A DNA stretch of 52,402 bases. It comes from JAKAXG01 sp035702985 (lineage in GTDB: Bacteria > Actinomycetota > Acidimicrobiia > Acidimicrobiales > Palsa-688). The DNA lies in NCBI GenBank assembly GCA_035702985.1, contig DASSZD010000081.1, forward strand, positions 1-52,402, given 5' to 3'. Below, one piece after another: positions 42,396 to 50,747 of this stretch (positions are counted from its first letter, which is position 1; each line of letters starts with the position of its first letter). A model generated the notes under the pieces. The model searched no databases and was not told where the DNA came from. It saw only the letters and a program-made list of their open reading frames with translations. Both the position numbers and the translations under genes were made by a program.

Positions 42396-43589
42396 CTAGC
42401 CGAGCCGCTCGATGATGGTGGCGTTGGCCATGCCACCGCCTTCGCACATGGTCTGCAGGCCGTAACGGCCGCCGGTGCGCTCCAGCTCGTTGAGCAGGGT
42501 GGCCATCAGCTTGGCGCCGGAGGCACCGAGGGGGTGGCCCAGGGCGATGGCCCCGCCGTTGGGGTTGACCTTGTCCATGTCGGCGTGGTGCTCCTTGGCC
42601 CAGGCCAGGCACACCGGGGCGAACGCCTCGTTGATCTCGACCAGGTCGATGTCGTCGAGGGTCATCTTGGCCCGCTCCAGGATCTTGGTGGTCGCCGGGA
42701 TGGGGGCGGTCAGCATGATCTGGGGGTCGTCGCCGGCCAGGGCGAAGGCGTGGAACCGGGCCCGGGGCCGCAGGCCCAGGGCGTTGGCCTTCTCCTCGCT
42801 CATGATCAGCACGGCGGACGCCCCGTCGGTGATCTGGGAGCTGTTGCCGGCGGTGATCAGCCCGTCCGGCTTGAACGCCGGCTTGAGCTTGCCGAGGGAC
42901 TCGACCGAGCTGTCGGGGCGGATGCCCTCGTCGGCGGTCACCATCTCGTCGGAGCCGGTGACCTTGCCGGTCTCCTTGTCCTTGTGCCTGAGCGCCACCG
43001 GGACGATCTCGTTCTCGAAGCGGCCCTCGGAGGTGGCCCGGGCGGCCTTCTGGTGGCTGGAGGCGGAGAACGCGTCCAGGTCCTCGCGGGTGAGGCCCCA
43101 CCGCTCGGCGATCATCTCGGCGCCGATGCCCTGGGGCACCAGGCCGCCCTTGGGGGCGTAGCGCTCCCCCACCGTGGGGCCGAACGGCATGCCCACGCCC
43201 TGACCGGCGGTGGCGCCCATGGGGACCAGGCTCATGACCTCCACCCCGGCGGCGATGGCCACGTCGTACTGGCCGGACATGACCCCCTGGGCGGCGAAGT
43301 GGATGGCCTGCTGGGAGGAGCCACACTGCCGGTCCACGGAGGTGGCGGGCACCGACTCGGGGAAGCCGGCGGCCAGGACGGCGTTGCGGGCCACGTTGAA
43401 GCCCTGGGCGCCGATCTGCGAGACGCACCCCATGATGACGTCGTCGACCAGCGCCGGGTCCAGGTCGGTGCGGGCCACCAGGGCCTTCAGGGTCTCGGCG
43501 GCCAGGTCGACGGAGTGCCAGCCGGAGAGCTTGCCGTGGCGCTTACCGCCAGCGGTTCGGACAGCGTCGACGATTACGGCAGTCGGCAT
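42396..43589 (-). CDS. Acetyl-CoA acyltransferase (thiolase)
   Basis: The 397-residue thiolase starts MPTAVIVDAVRTAGGKRHGK, behind GGAG. The frame runs further upstream but family N-termini begin here. The nucleophile Cys is in ATSVDRQCGSSQQAIHFA, the His in NEAFAP-type and GGAIALGHPLGASGAK segments, and the second Cys in MCEGGGMANATI. It cleaves 3-ketoacyl-CoA in fatty-acid breakdown, or runs in reverse. No FadB-type partner is adjacent. Confidence 0.93.
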   Translation of the reverse strand: MPTAVIVDAVRTAGGKRHGKLSGWHSVDLAAETLKALVARTDLDPALVDDVIMGCVSQIGAQGFNVARNAVLAAGFPESVPATSVDRQCGSSQQAIHFAAQGVMSGQYDVAIAAGVEVMSLVPMGATAGQGVGMPFGPTVGERYAPKGGLVPQGIGAEMIAERWGLTREDLDAFSASSHQKAARATSEGRFENEIVPVALRHKDKETGKVTGSDEMVTADEGIRPDSSVESLGKLKPAFKPDGLITAGNSSQITDGASAVLIMSEEKANALGLRPRARFHAFALAGDDPQIMLTAPIPATTKILERAKMTLDDIDLVEINEAFAPVCLAWAKEHHADMDKVNPNGGAIALGHPLGASGAKLMATLLNELERTGGRYGLQTMCEGGGMANATIIERLG

Positions 43590-43691
43590 TGAGAGACTCC
43601 TTGTCATCTGATTCGGTGTCCCCAATTCTACGGGAGGGGCGGCCGCTGACGACAATCGCCGCCACCGGCCGCCCCTTTTTCCCTGATGGGA

Positions 43692-44327
43692 CTACTTGGT
43701 GGGGTCGGGGGTGAGCCGCAGGTACGGGCGCAGCTCCTTGAACCCGGCCGGGAACTTCTCCTTGGCCGCCTCGTTGTCGATGGCCGGGGCGATGATCACG
43801 TCCTCGCCGTGCTTCCAGTCGGCCGGGGTGGACACCTGGTATCTGGAGGTCAGCTGCAGGGAGTCCAGGACCCGCAGGATCTCCTGGAAGTTGCGGCCGG
43901 TGCTGGCCGGATAGGTGATGGTCAGCTTGACCTTCTTGTCGGGGCCGACGATGAACACCGAGCGCACCGTCAGGGTGTCGTTGGCGTTGGGATGGATCAT
44001 CCCGTACAGGTCGGCCACCTTGTGGTCGGGGTCCCCGATGATCGGATAGTTGACGGTGGTGTTCTGGGTCTCGTTGATGTCGGAGATCCAGTTGTTGTGC
44101 GAGTCCACCGGGTCGACGCTGACGGCGATGACCTTGGCGTTGCGCTTGTCGAACTCGCCCTTCAGCTTGGCCACCGTGCCCAGCTCGGTGGTGCACACCG
44201 GGGTGAAGTCCTTGGGGTGCGAGAACAGCACCCCCCATCCGTCGCCCAGCCACTCGTGGAAATGGATGGTTCCTTCGGTGGTCTCGGCGGTGAAATCCGG
44301 GGCCTCGTCGCCCAACTGGATGGCCAT
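43692..44327 (-). CDS. 1-Cys peroxiredoxin (Prx6 type)
   Basis: The 211-residue protein has the peroxidatic motif PKDFTPVCTTE (P38, T42, C45) and the Prx6 landmarks SVDPVDSHNNW, PIIGDPDHKVADLYGM, TVRSVFIVGPDKK and TGRNFQEILRVLDSLQ. The C-terminal domain (PADWKHGEDVII) is that of Prx6. It reduces hydroperoxides. AGGAGG precedes the chosen ATG; the longer frame adds 14 residues with no Shine-Dalgarno. Confidence 0.94.
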   Translation of the reverse strand: MAIQLGDEAPDFTAETTEGTIHFHEWLGDGWGVLFSHPKDFTPVCTTELGTVAKLKGEFDKRNAKVIAVSVDPVDSHNNWISDINETQNTTVNYPIIGDPDHKVADLYGMIHPNANDTLTVRSVFIVGPDKKVKLTITYPASTGRNFQEILRVLDSLQLTSRYQVSTPADWKHGEDVIIAPAIDNEAAKEKFPAGFKELRPYLRLTPDPTK

Positions 44328-44479
44328 TGGCGTTCCTCCTCGATCTGTTTCCGGGTCTTTCGTTGTCAACCTACCCCCACTCTGCGAACAAAGTCGACTG
44401 GGCCGATCGGGTTTAGGGACCGGGCCGGGAAGTGGGGGTGCGGTGGCAGGTGACGGTCCGGGTCGGTGGTGGCCGGCGG

Positions 44480-45262
44480 TCAGTCGTTCTTGGCGGTCAT
44501 GCCGCCGTCGACCACGAGGACCGCCCCGTTGACGTAGGCCATGGCCGGCAGGACCAGGCCGACCACGGCGTGGGCCACCTCCTCGGGATCGCCGTAGCGG
44601 CGCAGCGGGACCTTGCGGCGGGCGAACCGGTCCTTGGCCTCGTCGGGGATGGCGCTGGTCATCCCGGTGCGGATGGGGCCCGGGCAGACCGCGTTGACGG
44701 TCACCCCGGCCGGGCCCAGCTCGACGGCCAGGGCCCGGGTCAGGCCGATGACCCCGTGCTTGGCGGCCACGTAGGGGCTGTTGTAGCGGCTGGCCCCCAG
44801 CCCCTCGGTGGAGGCGATGTTGACGATGCGCCTGACGCTGGGCAGGCAGGCCCGGGCCAGGCGCTGGTGGGCGGTCAGGTTCACGGCCAGGGTGCGGCTC
44901 CAGGCCTGCTCGTAGGCCCCGTCGTCACCGTCGACCACGGCGGGCAGGGCCACCCCGGCGTTGTTGACCAGGATCTCCACCGGCCCCAGCGCCTCGGTGA
45001 CGGCCGCCACGGTGGCCCGGACGGCCCCGGCGTCGGCCACGTCGAGCGTCCACGCCCCCGCCGCCGGCCGGCCGGCGCTGCCGTGCACGGCGTTGATGCG
45101 GGCCGCCGTCTCCTCCACCGCCGGGCTGACGTCCACGCAGGCCACCCGGGCCCCCTCGTCGGCCAGCAGGAACGCCTCGGCCCGGCCCATGCCCGACGCC
45201 GCCCCGGTGACCAGGGCCACCTGGCCGGCGATGGAACGCGACAGCCCGGACAGGCGGGCCAT
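44480..45262 (-). CDS. Short-chain dehydrogenase/reductase
   Basis: The 260-residue classical SDR has TGAASGMG near residue 19, the NNAG of LVNNAGVALP, catalytic Ser in NIASTEGLG, YVAAK, and the PG of VCPGPIRTGMTSAIP. The substrate is unknown. The ATG at 45262 has a Shine-Dalgarno-like GGGGAG upstream and follows the MscS stop by four bases; an earlier ATG at 45280 would overlap it. The two genes form an operon. Confidence 0.88.
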   Translation of the reverse strand: MARLSGLSRSIAGQVALVTGAASGMGRAEAFLLADEGARVACVDVSPAVEETAARINAVHGSAGRPAAGAWTLDVADAGAVRATVAAVTEALGPVEILVNNAGVALPAVVDGDDGAYEQAWSRTLAVNLTAHQRLARACLPSVRRIVNIASTEGLGASRYNSPYVAAKHGVIGLTRALAVELGPAGVTVNAVCPGPIRTGMTSAIPDEAKDRFARRKVPLRRYGDPEEVAHAVVGLVLPAMAYVNGAVLVVDGGMTAKND

Positions 45263-45266
45263 GCTC

Positions 45267-46325
45267 TCAGTGCTCCCCATCGAGGTGAGCCCCCCCGTCG
45301 GAGGTGGCGGGACCGCCGGCGGCGGGGGTGGTGCCGCCGTTGGCGACGGGGACGGGGGTGGGGGCGGCGGCCGCCTCGAGGGCCTCCGGGGGAGCCCAGG
45401 CGAGATGGTCCCGTCGCAGCCGCTCCAGGATGCGCAGGCGCAGCTCCCGGGCCGCCCGGAAGTGCTGCCCGGGCCCGGTCAGCGCCAGCACCCGGATGGT
45501 CACCCCGGCGTCGGTGGCCGACTGCACCCCGGCGAACATGGGCTCCCCCTTGAACGTCTCCGCCCAGGCCGGCTCGGCCGCCAGTTCCCGGGCGGCGGCC
45601 TCGGCGGCCCGGCCGGCGGCCGGCAGGTCGGTGCCGAGGGGTACCACCACGTCCACCACCGCCTGGCTGTCGGTCTCGGCGTCGTTGGCCAGCGCCCGGA
45701 TGTCCCCGTTGGGCACGTACAGCACTCCCCCCTCCAGGGACCGCAGCCGGGTGATGCGCAGGTTGACGCTCTCCACCGTGCCGGAGATGGCGTTGACGCC
45801 GGTGCCGATCACCACGTGGTCCCCCACCCCGTACTGGTCCTCGATCAGGATGAGCGCCCCGGACAGGAAGTCCTTCACCAGGCTCTGGGCCCCGAAGCCG
45901 ACGGCGGCGCCCACGACGGTGGCGGTGGCGATGAACGGCGCCAGGTTGATCGACAGCTGGCCCAGGACGGTGAGCACGGCCACGATCCAGATGACCACCC
46001 GCAGCAACGAGGCGAACACGCCGGTGAGGGTGCGCACCCGGTCGGCACCCCGGGGGGTGGTCCGCACGAGCGGCGACACCAGGCGCAGGCCGTTGACGAA
46101 GCGGCGGGCCAGGCGGGTCACCAGCCGGGACAGGATCACGGCGATGAGCACGATCAGGGCGATCCGCAGCGGGCCGGCCAGGTACACCTGCAGGGTGTGG
46201 GCCCGGGCGTCCGACACCCCCAGATCCACGAAGATCTGGTGTATGAACCCCCGGTCGGTCACGGTGCGGTTGCCCGCCGCGGCCTGGGCCGTGAGGCGGA
46301 AGGCGGCGATGGTCGGCAAGATCAT
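45267..46325 (-). CDS. MscS-family mechanosensitive channel
   Basis: The 352-residue protein has three or more membrane helices, with the pore helix VVGAAVGFGAQSLVKDFLSGALILIEDQ (key words GAAVGFGAQSLVKDF). A beta domain follows with VGDHVVIG...GTVESVNLRITRLRSLEGGVLYVPNGDI. The C-terminal tail is Ala/Pro/Gly-rich. It relieves osmotic pressure. It is divergent from the rpmH operon. Confidence 0.9.
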   Translation of the reverse strand: MILPTIAAFRLTAQAAAGNRTVTDRGFIHQIFVDLGVSDARAHTLQVYLAGPLRIALIVLIAVILSRLVTRLARRFVNGLRLVSPLVRTTPRGADRVRTLTGVFASLLRVVIWIVAVLTVLGQLSINLAPFIATATVVGAAVGFGAQSLVKDFLSGALILIEDQYGVGDHVVIGTGVNAISGTVESVNLRITRLRSLEGGVLYVPNGDIRALANDAETDSQAVVDVVVPLGTDLPAAGRAAEAAARELAAEPAWAETFKGEPMFAGVQSATDAGVTIRVLALTGPGQHFRAARELRLRILERLRRDHLAWAPPEALEAAAAPTPVPVANGGTTPAAGGPATSDGGAHLDGEH

Positions 46326-46484
46326 CGCCGGGCTACCTTACACAGCGCCGTGGACTCCCCCCTTGCATCCGCCGGCGGGAACCGGGGGCGGCTGCGGGGC
46401 GCCCGGCCGGCGGGCCGGGCGGGCCGGATGCCGTCGGTCGGTCCGTCACGGTCGGGGCCGGCCCGGGGGCCGGCCAGGGGCCGC

Positions 46485-46514
46485 TTGGCGGAACCGTTGC
46501 GCCACGGTTAGGAT
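46485..46514 (+). promoter_or_regulatory. Promoter of the rpmH/rnpA operon
   Basis: -35 TTGGCG at 46485-46490, an 18-bp spacer, and -10 TAGGAT at 46509-46514. An inverted repeat AACCGT-TGCGCC-ACGGTT (46492-46509) fills most of the spacer. It would give a leader of about 90 bases. No DnaA boxes are seen between 46326 and 46600. Confidence 0.5.
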
Positions 46515-46607
46515 GAGAAGCCGTGCCAGCGGGCCGCGTCGGCTGACGCGTGTCTACTTCGCCCGGGTTTTCCGGCGACCGGTAGCGCGGCCGGGACCGA
46601 GGAGGCG

Positions 46608-47066
46608 ATGAGTGAAAAGAACGTACCAACCGAACAACCGCAAGCGAGCCAAGCGACATGGGTTTCGTCACCGCATGTCGACGCGGGCCGGGCAGGCCAT
46701 CTTGAAGGCCCGGCGCCTCAAGGGGCGCCACCGCCTGTCCGCCTGATCTGGCGGGTCGACCGTCGAGACACTTTCCAGGCTCTACGGCATGGCCGGCGCC
46801 GCCGCTCAGGACCGATATCGGTATCCTGGGTCGAGGGCGACCCCTCCGAGCCGCTCCGTGTCGCGTACACGATCGGCCGGAAGGTCGGTCCGGCCGTGGT
46901 ACGCAACCGACTGCGTAGACGGCTTCGAATGCTGATGCGGGACGCCGCCCCCGGGCTGCGTCCCGGTGCATATCTGGTGAGCGCCTCTCCGGCCGCCGCC
47001 ACCGTCACATACGCTCAACTCAAGGCTGCGGTGTTCTCAGCGTTGAAAGACTTCCGAATCGCATGA
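46608..47066 (+). CDS. rnpA: Ribonuclease P protein component, with N-terminal extension overlapping rpmH
   Basis: The 152-residue frame starts at ATG 46608, two bases after the AGGAGG shared with rpmH. Residues from about 44 on are a normal RnpA: VDRRDTFQALRHGRRRRSG, then RVAYTIGRKVGPAVVRNRLRRRLRMLMRD with the RNR signature. The first 43 residues overlap rpmH in another frame. No ATG, GTG or TTG occurs in this frame between 46608 and the RNR helix. A CTG at 46743, overlapping the rpmH stop (CTGA), is the only weak alternative. The protein binds RNase P RNA and aids tRNA 5' maturation. Confidence 0.8.
   Translation: MSEKNVPTEQPQASQATWVSSPHVDAGRAGHLEGPAPQGAPPPVRLIWRVDRRDTFQALRHGRRRRSGPISVSWVEGDPSEPLRVAYTIGRKVGPAVVRNRLRRRLRMLMRDAAPGLRPGAYLVSASPAAATVTYAQLKAAVFSALKDFRIA
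46612..46746 (+). CDS. rpmH: Ribosomal protein bL34
   Basis: The 44-residue protein reads KRTYQPNNRKRAKRHGFRHR and ends LKGRHRLSA, as bL34 does. The GTG start lies six bases after AGGAGG. The gene lies wholly within the extended rnpA frame in a different reading frame. It is too short for a length-based ORF call but is unmistakable. Operon head: rpmH-rnpA-yidD-yidC-khpB-rsmG. Confidence 0.97.
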   Translation: MKRTYQPNNRKRAKRHGFRHRMSTRAGQAILKARRLKGRHRLSA

Positions 47067-47356
47067 AGACCGGCATCGACCCTGGTCTCGCGCTCCCCGG
47101 GGCCGCCCCCGACACCCCGGCCCTCCCGACCCGGCCGTCATCATGGCCGGGCCGGTTCTTCATCGCGCTGTTCCGGATCTATCAGCTCGCCCGCATCGGA
47201 CGGGTGTCGCCGTGCCGGTTCACGCCGACCTGCTCCGAGTACGCCATCCAAGCAGTCGCTCGCCACGGCGCGGGCCGGGGCCTGCGCCTGGCGGTACGGC
47301 GCCTGGGCCGGTGCCGCCCCGGCGGGCCCAGCGGCTACGACCCCATCCCGGAATGA
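47063..47356 (+). CDS. yidD: Membrane protein insertion efficiency factor YidD
   Basis: The 97-residue protein has the YidD core: FFIALFRIYQLARIGRVSPCRFTPTCSEYAIQAVARHGAGRG (motif SPCRFTPTCSEYA) and RCRPGGPSGYDPIPE. About 30 extra residues, Pro-rich, precede the core. It assists YidC. It overlaps rnpA by ATGA. Confidence 0.94.
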   Translation: MKTGIDPGLALPGAAPDTPALPTRPSSWPGRFFIALFRIYQLARIGRVSPCRFTPTCSEYAIQAVARHGAGRGLRLAVRRLGRCRPGGPSGYDPIPE

Positions 47357-47363
47357 GAGTCCA

Positions 47364-48728
47364 GTGATCCCTCACCTCGCCGCCCTGGCACAGACCGCCC
47401 TGGTCCATGCCGGCTCCACCACGTCGACGACGGTGGCGTCGTCGGCCCACCAGTCGTTCTTCGGCGGCCTCCTCAGCCCCATCGCCAAGCCCATCGCCGG
47501 GCTGCTGGCCGCCATCTACTCGGTGATCCCCAACTACGGCGTGGCCATCATGGCCCTCAGCCTCCTCTGGATGATCATCATCTCCCCGCTGACGCTGAAG
47601 AGCACCCGGTCCATGCTGGCCATGCAGAAGCTGCAGCCCCAGCTGAAGCGGCTCCAGGCCGAGCACAAGGACGACCGCCAGGCCTTCGCCCAGGCCCAGA
47701 TGGAGCTGTTCCGGGAGCACAACGTCAGCCCCTTCGGCTCGTGCCTGCCGATGCTGCTGCCGCTGCCCATCTTCTTCGCCCTGTTCGAGGTGATCAACGG
47801 GCTGAGCCGCACCATCGACAAGGTCCCGGCTCCGCAGTACCTGTCCTCGTCCACCCAGATGTACAAGGACATCGTGGCCGGCCACGGCCAGCTCAACGCC
47901 TTCGCCATGGACCTGGCCAAGAACCCGTTCAGCCCCCACAGCGGGTTCGCTGCGGCCCTGCCCTACTGGATCATCCTGCTGATCATGGCCGGCACCTCCT
48001 ACCTGCAGTCGGCCCAGATGATGAGCCGCAACCCCCAGGCCCAGAACAACCCGCAGATGCGGCTGATGAAGTACCTGCCGCTGCTGTTCGTGGTGTTCTG
48101 TATCCGGTTCCCGGCCGGCGTGATCCTGTACTACATCATCTCCAACCTGTGCCGGATCGGGCAGCAGTGGGCCATGTACCGCTACGACCCCAAGGTCAAG
48201 GCTCTGGTGGCCAAGGAGGTCATCGAGGTGGAGGAGATCACCCGGGACATCGACGAGCGCCAGAAGGACCGCTCCAACCGGCCCGGCTACACCCCGCCCC
48301 GGGGGGGCAGGACGCCCGGTGGAGCGGCCAAGCCGGGGGGCGGGACGGGCGCGTCGGGCGGCGGGCGGAGCCGTTTTCGTGACCTGCTGAGCGCGGCTGC
48401 CGAGCAGCAGAAGGCCCAGCAGGAAGCCAAGGCCGCCGCTCGGGGCACCGGGGCCAAGGGCGGCGCCGGAGCGGGTGAAGGGGCCAAGGCCCTGGGGCCC
48501 GGCAACCGGCCGGGTGGCGCAGGTGGTTCCGGCGCAGGTGGTTCCGGCGGCGCAGGGGGAGCAGGTGGCCCCGGCGGCGGGTCCGGGGGTGGAGGGGCTG
48601 GTGGACGTAATGGCAACGGATCGGCCGGGACCGGACGACCCGCTTCGGCGCAACGGGGTGGCGGCCCCCAGCCCGGAGCGAAGAATCGTCCCAGCGGCCG
48701 CTCGAATCGTAAGAAGCGGGGTCGCTGA
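47364..48728 (+). CDS. yidC: Membrane protein insertase YidC
   Basis: The 454-residue protein has the Oxa1/YidC core: helices with NYGVAIMALSLLWMIIISPL, the basic loop KLQPQLKRLQAEHKDDRQ, and FGSCLPMLLPLPIFFALF. The C-terminal tail from about residue 330 is extremely Gly/Ala-rich (GGAGGSGAGGSGGAG), ending in basic residues (RSNRKKRGR) that could contact ribosomes. It inserts membrane proteins with or without Sec. GTG start. Confidence 0.94.
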   Translation: MIPHLAALAQTALVHAGSTTSTTVASSAHQSFFGGLLSPIAKPIAGLLAAIYSVIPNYGVAIMALSLLWMIIISPLTLKSTRSMLAMQKLQPQLKRLQAEHKDDRQAFAQAQMELFREHNVSPFGSCLPMLLPLPIFFALFEVINGLSRTIDKVPAPQYLSSSTQMYKDIVAGHGQLNAFAMDLAKNPFSPHSGFAAALPYWIILLIMAGTSYLQSAQMMSRNPQAQNNPQMRLMKYLPLLFVVFCIRFPAGVILYYIISNLCRIGQQWAMYRYDPKVKALVAKEVIEVEEITRDIDERQKDRSNRPGYTPPRGGRTPGGAAKPGGGTGASGGGRSRFRDLLSAAAEQQKAQQEAKAAARGTGAKGGAGAGEGAKALGPGNRPGGAGGSGAGGSGGAGGAGGPGGGSGGGGAGGRNGNGSAGTGRPASAQRGGGPQPGAKNRPSGRSNRKKRGR

Positions 48729-48731
48729 CAG

Positions 48732-49820
48732 ATGGAATGGGTGGAAACGACGGGACGCTCCGTCCAGGAGGCCAAGGATGCGGCCCTGGACGAACTGGGC
48801 GTGGACGAGGCGGACGCCGAGTTCGAGGTCCTGGCCGAGGCGCAGACCGGGCTGTTCGGTCGGTTGCGCAGCGAGGCCCGGGTCCGGGCCCGGGTCCGGC
48901 CCACCGCCCCCCGGGCCAAGGAGGACCGCCGGGACCGCCGGGACCGGCGCCGGCGGGCGGCGTCGACGACCGGGGAGGCCGACACGGCCGAATCGGGCGC
49001 CGTGACCACTGAAACCGCTCCCCCGGCCGGTCGTGCTCAGGCGCCGTCGGCCGCCGGTCCGGGCCAGGCCGCAGCTGCGGCCGACGGCTCCGGTCCGGGT
49101 GACGGCGCTGGTCCGGGTGACGGCCCGGCCGACGAGGCGGCGGGCGCGGCCGCCGTTCCGGCCGGATCCGGCTCAGCCGCCGCGCCCGGTTCCTCCGGTA
49201 GCGGTGGCGACGGCGGCAGCGGTCCCCGGCGCCGGCGCAACCGGCGCCGGGGCGGCAAGCGGCCCGGAGAAGGCGGCCCGTCGGAAGCTCGGCTGGCCGA
49301 CCTGGCGGAGGCGGGAGACGATGATGACCACGACGAGGTGAAAGGACCCCAGGTGGAAGTGGCGCTGGAGCAACAGGCCGAGGTGGCCTCCGATTTCCTG
49401 ACCAAGCTGACCGCCGAACTCGGCGTGCAGGCCGCCGTCAACGTGGCCCGCCCGGACGAGGACACCGTGGAGCTGCAGCTGTCGGGCCCGGATCTGGGGA
49501 TCCTGATCGGTCCCAAGGGGGCCACTCTGTCGGCCATCCAGAACCTCACCCGTACGGTGGTCTTCAACGAGACCGGAGCCAACAACGGCCACATCAACGT
49601 AGATGTCGGCGGGTACCGCCAGAAGCGCAGCGAGGCACTGGTCCGCTTCGCCTCCCAGGTCGCCGACCGGGTGAAGCAGAGCGGGGCCCGCACCGTGCTA
49701 GAGCCCATGTCGGCGGTGGACCGCAAGGTCGTGCACGACGCCATCGCCGGTATCGACGGGGTCCACACCATCTCCGAGGGCGAGGAACCGCGCCGGCGGG
49801 TCGTCGTCCTGCCCGACTGA
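48732..49820 (+). CDS. khpB: RNA-binding protein KhpB/Jag
   Basis: The 362-residue protein has a Jag-N domain (MEWVETTGRSVQEAKDAALDELG...AQTGLFGRLRSEA), a long Ala/Gly/Pro linker with basic patches, a KH domain with LIGPKGATLSAIQNLTR, and an R3H domain ending VDRKVVHDAIAGIDGVHTISEG. It binds RNA and affects division and wall synthesis. It follows yidC by three bases. Confidence 0.92.
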   Translation: MEWVETTGRSVQEAKDAALDELGVDEADAEFEVLAEAQTGLFGRLRSEARVRARVRPTAPRAKEDRRDRRDRRRRAASTTGEADTAESGAVTTETAPPAGRAQAPSAAGPGQAAAAADGSGPGDGAGPGDGPADEAAGAAAVPAGSGSAAAPGSSGSGGDGGSGPRRRRNRRRGGKRPGEGGPSEARLADLAEAGDDDDHDEVKGPQVEVALEQQAEVASDFLTKLTAELGVQAAVNVARPDEDTVELQLSGPDLGILIGPKGATLSAIQNLTRTVVFNETGANNGHINVDVGGYRQKRSEALVRFASQVADRVKQSGARTVLEPMSAVDRKVVHDAIAGIDGVHTISEGEEPRRRVVVLPD

Positions 49821-49942
49821 CGGGGACTCCGGGGGCCGCCGGACCCCGGTCCGGGGCCACCGTTGCCGCCGTAGCGGCATCCGATCCTGACGGCGCGCCC
49901 CTGCCCGGGCTGGCACCCGAGCTGCTCACCGCCCTGCTCCGG

Positions 49943-50527
49943 GTGCTGGGGCGAGCCCAGGAGCTGGGCTTCATCGGCAACGGCGACCTGGAGCCGCACG
50001 TGCAGCGAGCGCTCCACATGGCCGCGGCGGTGCCGGGCCGGCCGGAACGGGCGCTGGATCTCGGCTCGGGCGGGGGCCTCCCGGGGCTGCCCCTGGCCCT
50101 CGTATACCCCACCACCCACTGGTTGCTGCTGGACGGAAGCACCCGACGGACCGGGTTCCTGGCGGAGGCGGTGGCCGAGCTGGGCCTGGCCGGCCGGGTG
50201 TCGGTCCGGGCCGAGCGGGCCGAAGACGCCGCCCGCAGCGACATCCGGGCGTCGTTCGACCTGGTCGCGGCCCGTAGCTTCGGGCCGCCGGCCACCACCG
50301 CCGAGTGCGCCGCCCCCTTCCTGCGCCCAGGCGGCCGGCTGGTCGTGGCCGAACCCCCCGGCTCCACCGGCCAACGCTGGGACCCTTCGGGCCTGGCCCG
50401 GCTCGGGCTGGGCCCGGCCACCACGGTGACCGAGCCGTCGGCGGTGGCGGTGCTGGTCCAGGAGAGGTTGTGCCCGGCCGCCTATCCCCGCCGGAACGGG
50501 GTACCGGCCAAGCGGCCGCTGTTCTAG
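49943..50527 (+). CDS. rsmG: 16S rRNA m7G527 methyltransferase RsmG
   Basis: The 194-residue protein from GTG 49943 has the SAM motif ALDLGSGGGLPGLPLAL, VYPTTHWLLLDGSTRRTGFL and FDLVAARSFGPP. The frame is open further upstream with no ATG, GTG or TTG, back to a CTG that overlaps the khpB stop. The N-terminal helices (APELLTALLRVLGRAQELGFIG) continue upstream of 49943, so the true start may be non-standard and earlier. It methylates 16S rRNA. Confidence 0.85.
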   Translation: MLGRAQELGFIGNGDLEPHVQRALHMAAAVPGRPERALDLGSGGGLPGLPLALVYPTTHWLLLDGSTRRTGFLAEAVAELGLAGRVSVRAERAEDAARSDIRASFDLVAARSFGPPATTAECAAPFLRPGGRLVVAEPPGSTGQRWDPSGLARLGLGPATTVTEPSAVAVLVQERLCPAAYPRRNGVPAKRPLF

Positions 50528-50689
50528 CCTCCTGCCTGCCGGCCCCGGAGGATTTCACCCCCGGATGCAAACCGATCGGCGTCGCGTCCCGTAGATAGAC
50601 CGGAGGACGGGTGGGTCCCGGGGGTTCCAGACGGTCCGGGCCGTCCCGGGTGGGCACAACACCGGGGACGCCGGCGGAGCAGATCGCTA
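50528..50689. other. Intergenic region after rsmG
   Basis: About 160 bases of GC-rich sequence with several short possible stems, such as CCTCC/GGAGG just after the rsmG stop, but no T-rich terminator and no gene. It ends at the Nur-box promoter. Confidence 0.5.
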
Positions 50690-50719
50690 TTGCGAGTAGG
50701 CCGCAATTGTCGGTACGCT
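50690..50719 (+). promoter_or_regulatory. Nickel-transporter promoter with Nur-type box
   Basis: TTGC-N9-GCAA at 50690-50706 (TTGCGAGTAGGCCGCAA) matches the Nur box tTGCaa-N5-ttGCAA known in Streptomyces. It overlaps a -35 TTGCGA (50690-50695) that is paired with a -10 TACGCT (50714-50719) at 18-bp spacing. Repression by a nickel-bound Nur-type Fur protein, possibly the one encoded downstream, fits a nickel-uptake gene. Confidence 0.7.
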
Positions 50720-50747
50720 GCTGTTCGAGCGCCGAAGGAGGCCGCCT

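Noticed and set aside
42119..42436. A 105-codon minus-strand frame downstream of thiolase
   Set aside because: It runs through the inverted repeat and hairpin, has no Shine-Dalgarno and no family resemblance.
46326..46600. oriC upstream of rpmH
   Set aside because: No DnaA boxes or A/T-rich unwinding region were found in this interval.
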